Positions 53,348-63,912 of a stretch of DNA of 64,000 nucleotides are shown here, piece after piece. The notes beneath the pieces were generated by a model, which saw only the letters and a program-made list of their open reading frames with translations, did no database searches and was not told the origin of the DNA. The stretch is from assembly GCA_965243605.1 (NCBI GenBank), contig CBDEVQ010000025.1, forward strand, positions 65,313-129,312, written 5' to 3'. The DNA is from JBMYYR01 sp965243605 (lineage in GTDB: Bacteria > Bacteroidota > Bacteroidia > Flavobacteriales > CAJXXR01). The position numbers were made by a program, and so were the translations under genes. Position 1 is the stretch's first letter; every line of letters starts with the position of its first letter.

Positions 53348-55471
53348 ATGAAACGTGTTTTGTGGGGACTATTAATTCCTCTACTTTTTCTAAGTAGCAC
53401 AGTACATACAATGGCATGTAATGTTATTGTTGTAACGGCTACGGTAATTAATGAAAATAATTGCGGTTTAGGTCCTAACGGGTCTATAGATATAGATATT
53501 ATAGGTGGAGATGCTCCATATACATACGCTTGGACCAATGGAGATACCATAGAAGATATCTCAGGATTATCTGCTGGTACATATGGTGTAACCGTTTACG
53601 ATTCTAATGGATGTGATGGTGTTGCAGCTTTTGTTGTAGGTTTAGCATCTTCATTATCAATTGTAGATAATAGTATTTATCCAAGTTGTGATGGAGATTT
53701 AGGAACTGGTCACGTTTCAGTTACAGGAGGGAATCCTCCTTATACATTTAACTGGACGAGTGGATCTGTAGATTCTGTTGCTAATAATTTAGCCGTAGGA
53801 ATGCATTCTGTTGTGGTAACGGATGCTTCTGGTTGTTCAGATTCTTTAGATATTGAAATTTTAACTAACCCAGAATTACAAGTCTTTCCAATTATTGAAC
53901 ATTCTATTTGTTATTCCGATAGTGGAAGTGTTTCCTTATTAATATTAGGTGGAGCGACTCCATATACCATTAATTGGAATGGTGTTGATTCTACGACAGT
54001 TGAGCCAGGAACCTATATGGTATCTGTAACTGATATTAGTGGATGTGAGAAAGAAGTAAGCTATACGGTTTTAAGCGAAGAGGAACTTGAAATTGATATA
54101 ACTCCAGTAATTATCTCATGTGACGATAATTTATATACGTTAGAAGTTGACGTTGTTGGGGGAGTACCTCCATATACATACCAATGGTCTATGGCAGATA
54201 CAGCTCAAGTTGGAGCAGGTATTCACACGTTAATTTTAACGGATAGTTTAGGATGTGTTCAAACGGAATCATTTGAATTGGATTCTGCTGATTTATTAGA
54301 AGTAACTTCGGAATATGGATCTGTAGATTGCTTAGATACAATAACAGATATTACAATTTCTATTGAAGGTGGAGTGTCGCCATACCATATTGAATGGTCT
54401 GATGGGCAATTAAACCTATTTACTAAATCTGTAGTCATTGGAAACGATGAATATGTAACCGTAACAGATGATAGAGGTTGTGAGTTTGTACAACATTTTG
54501 ATGTTACAGGTCCTGGTCGAATTCATTTAAGTCCTGAAATATTTCCAACCACTTGTGGAAGAAATAATGGAGGATTTATTTTTAACGCCACAGGAGGTTC
54601 TGGTGTATATTCTTATAATGTAAACGGAAGTACAGTTAGCCATAGTGTTGGTAACTTACCAGCAGATACTTATATTATTCAAATTAAAGACAATCAAGGA
54701 TGTGTTTTAGATACAACCATTGTTATTGAAGAAATTCCAGTTGCCAAACTACTTGGTCATACTGTTGTACATAATATTTGTAGTTCAGACACTTTAGGAA
54801 GTATTTCTGTAAAGTTTGATAATTCGGACTTAACGTATGAATGGTCAAATTCAGAATCGTCTTCTTCAATAGAAAATTTAGTTGGAGGAAATTATAAATT
54901 AACAGTTACAGATACTGTAGGATGTTCTTGGGATACTACATTTGCTGTAAACAGAGGAAGAGTGTTAAAAGCGTCTTTCAAGGATACTTTTGAACCTTGT
55001 AATTTAGTATCGTCTGACCCAACATTAACCGTATACCCTCAAGGTGGAATAGAGCCTTATACGTATTTATGGAATGACGGTTCAGAAGATCAAGAAATTT
55101 TAATTGAAGGTATTGGAGAGTATTTTGTAACGGTAACAGATTCTTCTGGATGTTCTAATGTATTTAACTATGCTGTAAAAGGAGATCCAATTGCTGGTAA
55201 CATTTGTTTTAAAATTCCGAATGCATTTTCTCCAAATAATGATGGATTTAATGATACTTGGGAAATTTTAGGAATCGAAGAATTTCCATTAGCTCAAGTT
55301 CAAGTGTTTGACCGTTGGGGAAAACTTATTATTGATAAAAAGGATTATCAATCCGATTGGGATGGAACAGTAGATGGAAATGATTTGGAAATGGGAAGTT
55401 ATATGTATATCGTTAACTTAAATGCTCCAAATGTATCTGTGTTTAAAGGAATTGTTAGTATAAAAAGATAA
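53348..55471 (+). CDS. Gliding-motility-type surface adhesin with T9SS type B signal
   Basis: 707 residues. Signal peptide (VLWGLLIPLLFLSSTVHTMA). Six or more SprB-like repeats, each with GG-PPYTYxW, a central GTY-VTVTD-GC and DS/GC ends (e.g. GGDAPYTYAWTNGD, SAGTYGVTVYDSNGC). The C-terminal 90 residues are the gliding motility-associated (type B) sorting domain: IPNAFSPNNDGFNDTWEI, VQVFDRWGKLI, DWDGTVDGNDLEMGSYMYIV. Secreted to the surface; may move along the cell. It lies 3 bp from the PorP/SprF gene. Confidence 0.92.
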   Translation: MKRVLWGLLIPLLFLSSTVHTMACNVIVVTATVINENNCGLGPNGSIDIDIIGGDAPYTYAWTNGDTIEDISGLSAGTYGVTVYDSNGCDGVAAFVVGLASSLSIVDNSIYPSCDGDLGTGHVSVTGGNPPYTFNWTSGSVDSVANNLAVGMHSVVVTDASGCSDSLDIEILTNPELQVFPIIEHSICYSDSGSVSLLILGGATPYTINWNGVDSTTVEPGTYMVSVTDISGCEKEVSYTVLSEEELEIDITPVIISCDDNLYTLEVDVVGGVPPYTYQWSMADTAQVGAGIHTLILTDSLGCVQTESFELDSADLLEVTSEYGSVDCLDTITDITISIEGGVSPYHIEWSDGQLNLFTKSVVIGNDEYVTVTDDRGCEFVQHFDVTGPGRIHLSPEIFPTTCGRNNGGFIFNATGGSGVYSYNVNGSTVSHSVGNLPADTYIIQIKDNQGCVLDTTIVIEEIPVAKLLGHTVVHNICSSDTLGSISVKFDNSDLTYEWSNSESSSSIENLVGGNYKLTVTDTVGCSWDTTFAVNRGRVLKASFKDTFEPCNLVSSDPTLTVYPQGGIEPYTYLWNDGSEDQEILIEGIGEYFVTVTDSSGCSNVFNYAVKGDPIAGNICFKIPNAFSPNNDGFNDTWEILGIEEFPLAQVQVFDRWGKLIIDKKDYQSDWDGTVDGNDLEMGSYMYIVNLNAPNVSVFKGIVSIKR

Positions 55472-55474
55472 GAA

Positions 55475-56452
55475 ATGAAATTTATAAAAGTAGTATGTAT
55501 CCTTGCAGCACTTCATACAGGTACTGCATTCGCTCAGCAAAATCCATTTTCATCGTCTTATACTTTAAACGAACAGTTTTCTAGCCCATCTAACGTTGGT
55601 ATTTACGACTATATGTTAGTAAATGCTTCAACACGTTTGCAAATGTTAGGGTTTGACGATGGTCCAAGAACGCATTTTATTAGTGCCAATACAGCCATAG
55701 ACGATATGCATAGTGGAGGTATAATGGCCTTTAGTGATAAATTTGGAGTGACTCAACAAACCGGTATTTATTTAGATTATGCCTATAGAATGCCGATTGG
55801 TTTAGACTATAATATTTCGTTTGGTATTGGTCCAAAATTATTCTCTTACAGCTTTAATGATTCGGGGATAGACGTTGTAGATCCAGGAGATCCGGTATTT
55901 GGTAATAATGAAGAGTCTAGCTTTTCTGTTGATGCTAGAGTGGGTGTTTCTATTTTTTCTGATGATTTATTAGTGAGTTTATCTGCTGATAATTTAATAG
56001 AAAGCTCTATAAAATTAGCGCAGAAAGATAACCGTCTAAATAATCTTCAACGAGAGTTTAAACTGTATGCCCATTACCATTATCAGTTAGAGCAAGCCAA
56101 TAATTTTGCTATTGAACCTTCTGTAATGCTAAGATCTAAGCTTTATGGACACTACATATTAGAAGGGAATATTGATGTTGTATACATGGATTTATTCTAT
56201 GCTGGTGTACATTATAGACACGATAATGCTTACGGATTTAGATTAGGAGCGCGTTCTAAAGAAATTATTTTCACCTACCAATTCGAAGTGGTGTCATCAG
56301 ATTTATCCGAACTGGGTAAAACATCGCATGAAATTGGATTAGGGTTCAGAATTTTTAATGATAAGTCTAGCCAAAATAACCGTTGGTACGAAAGACATAA
56401 GGAGAATGCCTGGATAGGAAAAGATAGCTTTATTAATAGAGATAAAGAATAG
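55475..56452 (+). CDS. PorP/SprF-family outer-membrane protein
   Basis: 325 residues. Signal peptide (VVCILAALHTGTAFAQ); then QNPFSSSYTLNEQFSSPSNVG and strands YLDYAYRMPIGLDYNISFG and FRLGARSKEIIFTYQFE. PorP/SprF partners help to attach or export type B T9SS adhesins, and pairing with the preceding adhesin gene is the usual arrangement. Confidence 0.88.
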   Translation: MKFIKVVCILAALHTGTAFAQQNPFSSSYTLNEQFSSPSNVGIYDYMLVNASTRLQMLGFDDGPRTHFISANTAIDDMHSGGIMAFSDKFGVTQQTGIYLDYAYRMPIGLDYNISFGIGPKLFSYSFNDSGIDVVDPGDPVFGNNEESSFSVDARVGVSIFSDDLLVSLSADNLIESSIKLAQKDNRLNNLQREFKLYAHYHYQLEQANNFAIEPSVMLRSKLYGHYILEGNIDVVYMDLFYAGVHYRHDNAYGFRLGARSKEIIFTYQFEVVSSDLSELGKTSHEIGLGFRIFNDKSSQNNRWYERHKENAWIGKDSFINRDKE

Positions 56453-56530
56453 GGTATTGGTCTTAACTAACCATACTTTTTAAAAGTAAAGCCTAATTTA
56501 TAGGACTTACTTTATATAATAATAACTTAA

Positions 56531-56579
56531 AAAACCGTTTAACTCGATAGAATTATCGAAACTTTAAACGGTTTTTTTT
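56531..56579. terminator. Terminator after the adhesin operon
   Basis: AAAACCGTTTAA ... TTTAAACGGTTTTTTTT with an inner CGATAGAATTATCG dyad. The 8-T run follows the plus-strand genes. Confidence 0.9.
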
Positions 56580-56602
56580 GAAATATACCATAAGACAGAA
56601 CA

Positions 56603-58342
56603 ATGGAAAAAAAGAATAGTGTATCCTTTCTTTGGGCATTTAGAGAATTTATTTGGCCAAGGAAGAAAGTAGTAGGTATTGGATTAATCTTAATAATGAT
56701 TAGAAGTCTTGCTGGGTTAGTTTTACCTTTAAAAAGTAAAGACCTAATTGATGAAGTTATACCGGCACAAGATTTTGATGGCCTGACAATGTTATTGATT
56801 GTTGTATGTTCAGCCATTTTTATTCAAGCACTAACTTCATTTGCTTTAACCAGAATATTAAGTGTAGAAGCACAAAGCTTAATTGCTAAATTAAGGGCGA
56901 AAGTACAACGTAAGATATTAAAATTACCTATTGGCTTTTTTGACGATAATAAATCTGGAGCATTAGTTTCTCGTGTTATGAGCGACGTAGAAGGGGTAAG
57001 AAATTTAGTGGGTACAGGACTGGTTCAACTTATTGGAGGAACCGTAACGGCCATTATATCATTAATCCTATTAATAGAAATAAATGTTAAGATGACTTTG
57101 TTTGTATTAATTCCGGTTTTAATTTTTGCAATTGTAGCCATGAAAGCCTTTAAAATAATACGTCCTATTTTTAGAGCGAGAGGAAAGATTAATGCTGAAG
57201 TTACAGGAAGGTTGACCGAAACGTTAAACGGAATTCGTGTGATTAAAGGATTTAATGCCGAGGATCAAGAAAACACCTCATTCGAAAAAGGAGTCGATCG
57301 ATTATTTTTAAACGTAAAAAAGAGTTTGACAGCAACGGCATTTATTACCAGCTCATCAACATTTTTATTAGGACTCGCTTCTGCCGGTATAATGGGTATA
57401 GGAGGTTATTTTATGATGGAAGGGACAATGAGCCTTGGTGATTTTATGAAATTCACTTTACTTCTTGGGTTTATGATATCTCCAATTGTACAAATGAGTA
57501 ATATTGGAAGTCAGTTAACAGAAGCCATGGCCGGTTTAGATCGTACAGAGGAGTTAATGAACATGACAGAAGAAGATGATTTGTATGATCGAACACATCA
57601 GTTAGATGCTATTGTTGGAAATGTGCAATTTAAATCAGTTTCTTTTGCCTATGAAGAAAATAAAGACGTTCTACATGATATTTCTTTTGAAGCCCCTAAA
57701 GGTAGTGTAACAGCACTGGTAGGATCTTCAGGGTCTGGAAAATCTACAATTGCAGGACTAATAGCCACCTTTTTAAACCCTTCATCGGGACAGGTTATTG
57801 TAGATGGTATAGATATTACACGTGTAAACCTTAATAGTTTTAGATCTCAGCTGGGTGTTGTATTGCAAGATGACTTCTTGTATGAAGGGACCATTAGAGA
57901 GAATATCTTATTCCCTAGGCCAAATGCAACCGAAGATGAATTGATGAATGCCGTAAAAGGTGCTTATATTAATGAATTTACGGATCGTTTTGAAGATGGA
58001 CTAAATACCGTAATTGGAGAACGGGGAGTTAAGTTATCAGGTGGACAAAGACAACGTATTTCTATTGCCCGTGCATTGTTGGCCGATCCTAAGCTTTTAA
58101 TATTAGATGAAGCAACATCCAATCTAGATACCGAAAGTGAGTCGTTTATTCAAGAGAGTTTAAATACATTAATGGAAAATAGAACCACCTTTGTTATTGC
58201 CCATAGATTAACAACCATCCAAAAAGCAGATCAAATTCTGGTTATTGAAGAAGGAAATATCGTTGAGCGTGGAAAACATGACGAATTGATAGAGAAACAA
58301 GGCCGTTATTATGACTTGTATACCTATCAAAGTAGAATTTAA
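56603..58342 (+). CDS. ABC transporter, MsbA-like permease/ATPase fusion
   Basis: 579 residues. Six predicted spans in residues 15-310; then an ATP-binding domain with Walker A GSSGSGKST, Q-loop FRSQLGVVLQDDF, signature LSGGQRQRISIARALL, Walker B LLILDEATSNLD and H-loop FVIAHRLTT. Half-transporter (homodimer). Probably exports lipids or hydrophobic compounds; the substrate cannot be read. Followed by its own terminator. Confidence 0.92.
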   Translation: MEKKNSVSFLWAFREFIWPRKKVVGIGLILIMIRSLAGLVLPLKSKDLIDEVIPAQDFDGLTMLLIVVCSAIFIQALTSFALTRILSVEAQSLIAKLRAKVQRKILKLPIGFFDDNKSGALVSRVMSDVEGVRNLVGTGLVQLIGGTVTAIISLILLIEINVKMTLFVLIPVLIFAIVAMKAFKIIRPIFRARGKINAEVTGRLTETLNGIRVIKGFNAEDQENTSFEKGVDRLFLNVKKSLTATAFITSSSTFLLGLASAGIMGIGGYFMMEGTMSLGDFMKFTLLLGFMISPIVQMSNIGSQLTEAMAGLDRTEELMNMTEEDDLYDRTHQLDAIVGNVQFKSVSFAYEENKDVLHDISFEAPKGSVTALVGSSGSGKSTIAGLIATFLNPSSGQVIVDGIDITRVNLNSFRSQLGVVLQDDFLYEGTIRENILFPRPNATEDELMNAVKGAYINEFTDRFEDGLNTVIGERGVKLSGGQRQRISIARALLADPKLLILDEATSNLDTESESFIQESLNTLMENRTTFVIAHRLTTIQKADQILVIEEGNIVERGKHDELIEKQGRYYDLYTYQSRI

Positions 58343-58348
58343 ATTAAA

Positions 58349-58386
58349 AGGGCCTAGACATTATGAAGTGTTCTAGGCTTTTTTTA
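58349..58386 (+). terminator. Terminator after the ABC transporter
   Basis: CCTAGA ... TCTAGG stem (inner loop CATTATGAAGTGT) with CTTTTTTT at the end. Confidence 0.75.
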
Positions 58387-58652
58387 TGGTCATAAGAATA
58401 ATTTAAGGGCGTTTTAATATGTAAGATGGCACCTAATGCCAAAAATTGCAAAATAGAGAACTGTAAGAATGTCCTTCATTTGTCAGTATTATTGTATGAA
58501 CGGGTACTGATTTCTGTTAAAATGTCATGAAATAAAATCAAAAACTTAAAAAATGTCATACAAATACTATAAAAACCAAATGGCATAGGATTTGTCTTAA
58601 AGGAAATCGTTGTAGAAAAGAAAAACACACAAAACACGAAAAAATATACAAA
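58387..58652. other. Leader region of dnaK
   Basis: 266 bp, no gene. Contains ATTTCTGTTAAAATGTCATG and GGCATAGGATTTGTC; a spaced TA...TTTG resembles a -7 box with one extra base. No CIRCE-type inverted repeat was found, so heat-shock control by HrcA is not supported here. Confidence 0.5.
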
Positions 58653-60545
58653 ATGAGTAAAATAATAGGAATAGATTTAGGGACGACGAATTCATGTGTT
58701 TCTGTAATGGAAGGAAATGAACCAATCGTAATTGCAAACAGTGAAGGTAGAAGAACAACTCCATCTATGATTGCATTTGTAGAAGGTGGTGAAATTAAAG
58801 TTGGTGATGCAGCAAAACGTCAAGCCATTACTAACCCAACAAAAACTATCTATTCTATCAAAAGATTCATGGGAGAAGCTTTTGATAAAATAACAAAAGA
58901 AGCAGCAGCAGTTCCATATAAAGTAGTTAAAGGAGATAACAACACACCAAGAGTTGATATCGATGGTAAATTATATACTGCTCAAGAGCTTTCAGCGATG
59001 ACACTTCAAAAAATGAAGAAAACTGCTGAAGACTATTTAGGAACATCAGTATCAGAGGCTGTAATTACAGTTCCTGCATACTTTAACGATGCACAACGTC
59101 AAGCAACAAAAGAAGCTGGTGAAATTGCAGGTTTAAAAGTTCGTCGTATTATCAACGAAACAACAGCAGCAGCATTAGCTTACGGATTAGATAAAAAAGA
59201 CGACGATAGAACAATTGCAGTATTTGACCTTGGTGGTGGTACTTTTGATATTTCTATCTTAGAATTAGGTGATGGAGTTTTCGAAGTAAAATCTACAAAC
59301 GGAGATACTCACTTAGGTGGAGATGACTTTGACCAAGTAATTATTGACTGGTTAGCTAACGAATTTAAAGCGGAAGAAAACATGGATCTTAAGCAAGACC
59401 CAATGGCTTTACAACGTTTAAAGGAAGCTGCTGAAAAAGCAAAAGTTGAGTTATCATCTTCTACTCAAACTGAAATTAACTTACCATATATTACAGCAAC
59501 TGCAACAGGACCTAAGCACTTAGTAAGATCACTTTCTAGAGCTAAATTCGAGCAGTTAGCAGATTCTTTAATCCAACGTTCTATCGAGCCATGTAAAAAG
59601 GCAATGAGTGATGCAGGATTAACAAATAGCGATATTGATGAAGTAATCTTAGTTGGTGGATCTACACGTATTCCTGCAATTCAAGATGTAGTTAAGAAAT
59701 TCTTCGGAAAAGAGCCTTCTAAAGGAGTTAACCCGGATGAGGTAGTAGCTGTTGGAGCTGCAATTCAAGGTGGTGTATTAACAGGAGAAGTAAAAGATGT
59801 TCTTTTATTAGATGTTACACCATTATCTTTAGGAATTGAAACAATGGGTGGAGTAATGACTAAACTTATTGATGCTAACACAACAATCCCTACAAACAAA
59901 TCTCAGGTATTCTCTACAGCAGCAGATAACCAACCAGCGGTTGATATCCATGTATTACAAGGAGAACGTCCTATGGTAGCTGGAAACAAGACTATTGGTC
60001 GTTTCCAATTAGCAGATATTCCACCAGCACGTCGTGGAGAGCCTCAAATTGAAGTAATTTTTGATATTGATGCTAACGGAATCTTAAAAGTAACCGCTAA
60101 AGACCAAAAAACAGGGAAAGAGCAGCACATTAAGATTGAAGCATCTTCAGGATTATCTGATGAGGAAATCGATAGAATGAAGGCTGAAGCTGAAGCCAAT
60201 GCAGATGCAGATGCTCAAGCTAAAGAAGTGGCTGATAAAGTAAACCAAGCAGATCAAACTATTTTCCAAACTGAAAAGCAATTAGAAGAACTTGGAGATA
60301 AGATTCCTGCAGAGCAAAAGTCTCAAATTGAGGGCGCATTAGCTGAACTTAAAAAAGGACACGAAGCTAAAGATGTTGCTTTAATTGACCCAGCAATGGA
60401 AACATTAAACAAATTATTACAAGAAATGTCTCAGGCGGCTTACGCACAAGGAGGAGCAGAGGAACAAGCTCAAGCTCAACCAGAAGGTAATGCAGAAGGA
60501 AGTACTGAAGATGTTCAGGATGTAGATTTTGAAGAAGTAAAATAA
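58653..60545 (+). CDS. dnaK: Chaperone DnaK (Hsp70)
   Basis: 630 residues. ATPase domain with GIDLGTTNSCVSVMEG, VITVPAYFNDAQRQATK, FDLGGGTFDISIL and ILVGGSTRIPAIQ; substrate domain LLLDVTPLSLGIETMGGVMT; lid region and the C-terminal acidic end DVQDVDFEEVK. Cytoplasmic protein folding with DnaJ and GrpE. Neither partner gene is adjacent here; the gene stands alone. Confidence 0.98.
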   Translation: MSKIIGIDLGTTNSCVSVMEGNEPIVIANSEGRRTTPSMIAFVEGGEIKVGDAAKRQAITNPTKTIYSIKRFMGEAFDKITKEAAAVPYKVVKGDNNTPRVDIDGKLYTAQELSAMTLQKMKKTAEDYLGTSVSEAVITVPAYFNDAQRQATKEAGEIAGLKVRRIINETTAAALAYGLDKKDDDRTIAVFDLGGGTFDISILELGDGVFEVKSTNGDTHLGGDDFDQVIIDWLANEFKAEENMDLKQDPMALQRLKEAAEKAKVELSSSTQTEINLPYITATATGPKHLVRSLSRAKFEQLADSLIQRSIEPCKKAMSDAGLTNSDIDEVILVGGSTRIPAIQDVVKKFFGKEPSKGVNPDEVVAVGAAIQGGVLTGEVKDVLLLDVTPLSLGIETMGGVMTKLIDANTTIPTNKSQVFSTAADNQPAVDIHVLQGERPMVAGNKTIGRFQLADIPPARRGEPQIEVIFDIDANGILKVTAKDQKTGKEQHIKIEASSGLSDEEIDRMKAEAEANADADAQAKEVADKVNQADQTIFQTEKQLEELGDKIPAEQKSQIEGALAELKKGHEAKDVALIDPAMETLNKLLQEMSQAAYAQGGAEEQAQAQPEGNAEGSTEDVQDVDFEEVK

Positions 60546-60567
60546 GACGTTTACTGACACAATAAAT

Positions 60568-60597
60568 AAAAGGCTCTGTTGAAAAACAGAGCCTTTT
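60568..60597 (+). terminator. Terminator after dnaK
   Basis: AAAAGGCTCTGTT-gaaa-AACAGAGCCTTTT, a strong stem 22 bp past the stop. Confidence 0.9.
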
Positions 60598-60825
60598 ATG
60601 GTTTTATGATATACCCGACAAGTTGAAAGGAAAAATTAGAAAGGTTGACGAGATTGAAAAAGTGTATAAAGCCATAAACGGCCTAGATAGTATAAGATAG
60701 TCAATACAAATATTATAACAAATACACCCGTTATATTGTTTTAGATTCTAAATAGTAAAATTAATTCTTTAAAAATCTTAATCGGTTATGGGCCAATAAT
60801 AAATATTCGCTATTTGAGGTGATTG
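60598..60825. other. Non-coding stretch after dnaK
   Basis: 228 bp. A tiny frame reading GKIRKVDEIEKVYKAINGLD (60626-60697) looks like the C-terminal end of an unidentified gene, but there is no start; otherwise nothing is seen. Confidence 0.4.
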
Positions 60826-61547
60826 TTATATACCAAACAATGTATGATATGTTTTAGAGACTTCTTCTTTGGCTTTATGTTTAATTGGCTGTCCGTGAGA
60901 AGGAACAAGGTGATTGAATTTTAGTTCTTTAACTTTGATAAAATCCGATTGTTCAGGTTTACATTTCTTTAACCATGCAGGTCCAACATTTGCAACTTTG
61001 AAAAACCCTCCAATTCTTAAGACAAGTTTTCCTAATGGACTAAAGAAGCGATCTGGTACCATATTCTGTATACTATCAGCAGAAATGAGTATACCTCCAT
61101 TTTTATTGATTAATATTAATCCTTCTGGTTGTTTAGATGTTTCGTAAGAGAAAAATGAAGCTTCATTAAAAGGAAAATTCCCATTTGGTTCCATTAGGTT
61201 TGACGTTGTAAGTCCATTAGAGAGTTCATGCCTTTCATTGTCCAATATGTTGCTTTGTAGCGATTAAAATAAAAAGGATCATCTACACCATTTTTAAAAT
61301 CAAGATGATAATCCCCTAATCGAATTATATGTTCAACTTTACCAAGTGAATCCAATTTACGAAGACCTTCTTCATTTAAGCGAATGGCACTTATTAACGT
61401 CAAGGAAGTTCCTTCTCTTACAATAATCATATTATGGCTGAGACGAACTCCAGGTATCATATTTACACTACCAGATACAAAAAACACATCTTGAAATACT
61501 TCTTCTATATTACCGTGTTTTGGAGCCTTTGAATACGTTTTAGACAT
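60826..61547 (-). pseudogene. Frameshifted MBL-fold-like hydrolase
   Basis: Two overlapping minus-strand frames: MSKTYSKAPKHGN to MKGMNSLMDL (61194-61547) and, shifted by one frame, NERHELSNGLTTSNLMEPNG to SKTYHTLFGI (60826-61245). Joined near 61215 they make one protein of about 235 residues: VFFVSGSVNMIPGVRLSHNM, IVREGTSLTLISAIRL, GLILINKNGGILISADSIQN, LKFNHLVPSHGQPI. The GDYH and PSHG parts suggest a metallo-beta-lactamase-type (DUF4336-like) fold. An indel keeps it from being whole, unless the read contains an error. Confidence 0.75.
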
Positions 61548-61830
61548 ACTATAATTTTAAATGTTTGCTAATGCGTTAATATAAGTATTTTGTTTTTTTA
61601 TGAATATATAGTTTTAAGCAATATACGGGGTGTACATTTCAATTTAACTATAAGGAATTTCGGGTTGGACATCTATAAGATAAGGAGTATCATATTTAAT
61701 TAATTGAAAATAATGTAATGTCTCTAATTAAGTTTTTTTCATTTATTTGTACCACACTTTGTATTTAGGATTGGAATAGTGAAGCAATTAATAGTAATCA
61801 ACTTTTGATTACACCGTGTTACCAATATCC
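61548..61830. other. AT-rich non-coding stretch
   Basis: About 280 bp between two disrupted genes. Nothing recognised. Confidence 0.5.
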
Positions 61831-62446
61831 TTATTTCAAGTTTTGTAACCATTGAATGAGTTCTGGATTATCAATAATATTCCAAGAATGAGGTTGTTTT
61901 CTATGATTGGGCCTTCGGTATCCTTTGTCTTTAGTTAAGATCAATTCTGCATGTTTATTACCTAAAAGGACGAGTTCATTAATTATACAAGAACCATCTA
62001 TTCCATTAATATCTGAATAATCTGTACTACCGTATTCTTTCATTTTCCAATGTAATTCAGGTTCGGTATAATATCGGATGGGAATATTAACAAAGTGTCT
62101 TATGGCAGTTTGGTTCGTGTCTGTGAAACAATAAGGTAAGAGAAAGTTGAGTTAAACTATCTATTCCAAATGAGGCCAGTCCTGTTTTGAAAGTTGGAAT
62201 TATTGTCAGTATACCTTTTTGGGCAGCCAATATTGGTAGATCTGTTTGTTCCATAACATGTTCAGGAGATTCATAGAAACTCGGTATAAGAAACATATAT
62301 CCCTGGCATGGAATATCTAAAGGGCAAACAGATAAATAACGGTTTGTTGTAAGGTCATGCGCATTGAGATAAATCTTTTCAATTCTTTGTCCAAAAGAAT
62401 GGCCCAGCATGAAAAATGTTAAATAGACAATACTTAATATTTTCAT
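61831..62446 (-). pseudogene. Frameshifted exported alpha/beta-hydrolase-like protein
   Basis: The first part (62446 to about 62135) has a signal peptide (ILSIVYLTFFMLGHSFGQ) and CPLDIPCQGYMFLIPSFYES. Near 62135 the coding frame changes by one and continues as YCFTDTNQTAIRHFVNIPIR and YYTEPELHWKMKEYGSTDYS, ending PHSWNIIDNPELIQWLQNLK. The ending and the NELVLLGNKHAELILTKDKG stretch fit the C-terminal part of a secreted esterase or lipase-like alpha/beta hydrolase with catalytic His in HSW. A single indel separates the parts. Confidence 0.7.
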
Positions 62447-62547
62447 AAGATATTTTAATAACGGATAATGTTTAGTACAAGCGTAGAAGATTGAGGATAG
62501 GGTTGTTAAGTCGTTTATTTATTGTACTCATCCAGTTTAATCAGGAA

Positions 62548-63882
62548 TTAATTTTCACGAATTAATTCCATTACCTTTTCCATTTCTAAATCCTTATTAT
62601 TCAAAATATCGTCCAGACTTTTTGTAAATGTATGATCAGGTTGTACGCCTCTATGTTTTTCAAATCCAGAGACATGGGTTTGATAGGTGTTTGTTGCCAC
62701 ATAGGCATTAATTTGTGAATTCTCTAGTGTGAAATTAGTAGTGTTTGCATTACAACTGTATGTTGCTCCCGTTTCATTTCCTATTAATATACCTATGTTA
62801 TTGTGTTTAAGTATGGAAGAAAGATGTCCCGTTGTAGAGCAACAAAGTTCATTTATCAAGACATAGAGTTTCCCCGTATAATTGTTCTTAAAAGGTTTAA
62901 TATCTTCCGTTAAATCATCATAATAAAGTGCGTACTCCTTTTTATAGTATTTAAAGGGATGATTAGAAATATACTGCAACAAGTGAACGGCACAATACGG
63001 ATCTCCACCACCATTACCCCTTAGATCGATTACCACATGTTCAATAGTATGAAGTTTAATTTGGTTAAAACAACTATCAATAAATGATTTAAAAATGGGT
63101 AAACGTTCATTATAATATACAAAGCTTTTTATTGTAATTGTTGCTATGTTATCTGATGGTTCAATCGTAAAGTTTAGATTTTCGGATTGAGAATTTGGGG
63201 TGTTATTTGAATCGTGTTTTATTCCTCTATTTAGTATAATTTCTTGTTGTTCTCCGTTTACATTAATTTCTATCTTATAATGAGAAACAAAGTCAAATTT
63301 ATATCCACAGAAGTAACTAAAACTGGCATTAATACGTGCATCTGTATGTTTTTTATTGTATCCATCTGTTGGAATATGTGCAGCAATCTCTTTTCTTAAA
63401 TCGAGTACATCAATTCCATTTATTTTTAATATTTCCACCCCTTTTTTGAGTTGATTATGGGAAGGATAAGATTCTGTAATGTAAAGTTTGGAATTAACAT
63501 AGTGTACGTTTAAAGGAAAGAACATTTCTGGAGATAAATTGAATAAATTCCCTGCCCATGTTCTGGTGTGAAGACAGCCTACAGCTGCAGAGATTGAATT
63601 GCAAATCCATGAGAATTGACGGATTGTCGTAGAATCGGTAATTTCGTTTCGCTTTTCACTAACTAATAATTCAAAATCGCTTTTAGTGACAAACTCATAA
63701 GGTTGGGGGTGGTGGGTTTGAATAGAATCAACCAATTGGTTCAAGTCGTCTAAAAAACCTTTTTTTATTCCTGTGTTATGAATAATATTAGAGTTTTCTG
63801 TATTTCCTTCTTTTTGTGTTATATCTTGAGAATAACCTTGTTGAGTTAAAAGAATAATGACAATAAAAAATATTTCTTTCAT
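62548..63882 (-). CDS. S41-family peptidase-like exported protein
   Basis: 444 residues. Signal peptide (IFFIVIILLTQQGYSQ). N-terminal helical bundle (DDLNQLVDSIQTHHPQPYEF), a PDZ-like middle (KGVEILKINGIDVLDLRKEI), then the tail-specific protease core: VVIDLRGNGGGDPYCAVHLL, LYVLINELCCSTTGHLSSIL (candidate nucleophile Ser) and IGILIGNETGATYSC. The usual 'S-x-x-E' Ser region reads CCSTTG, so whether the Ser/Lys dyad is complete is unclear. Periplasmic. A promoter with good spacing precedes it. Confidence 0.85.
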   Translation of the reverse strand: MKEIFFIVIILLTQQGYSQDITQKEGNTENSNIIHNTGIKKGFLDDLNQLVDSIQTHHPQPYEFVTKSDFELLVSEKRNEITDSTTIRQFSWICNSISAAVGCLHTRTWAGNLFNLSPEMFFPLNVHYVNSKLYITESYPSHNQLKKGVEILKINGIDVLDLRKEIAAHIPTDGYNKKHTDARINASFSYFCGYKFDFVSHYKIEINVNGEQQEIILNRGIKHDSNNTPNSQSENLNFTIEPSDNIATITIKSFVYYNERLPIFKSFIDSCFNQIKLHTIEHVVIDLRGNGGGDPYCAVHLLQYISNHPFKYYKKEYALYYDDLTEDIKPFKNNYTGKLYVLINELCCSTTGHLSSILKHNNIGILIGNETGATYSCNANTTNFTLENSQINAYVATNTYQTHVSGFEKHRGVQPDHTFTKSLDDILNNKDLEMEKVMELIREN

Positions 63883-63912
63883 GTTGTTATGTAATGACAG
63901 TTAGATAGAAGA

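Noticed and set aside
58503..58652. HrcA/CIRCE operator before dnaK
   Set aside because: No TTAGCACTC-N9-GAGTGCTAA-type inverted repeat could be seen.
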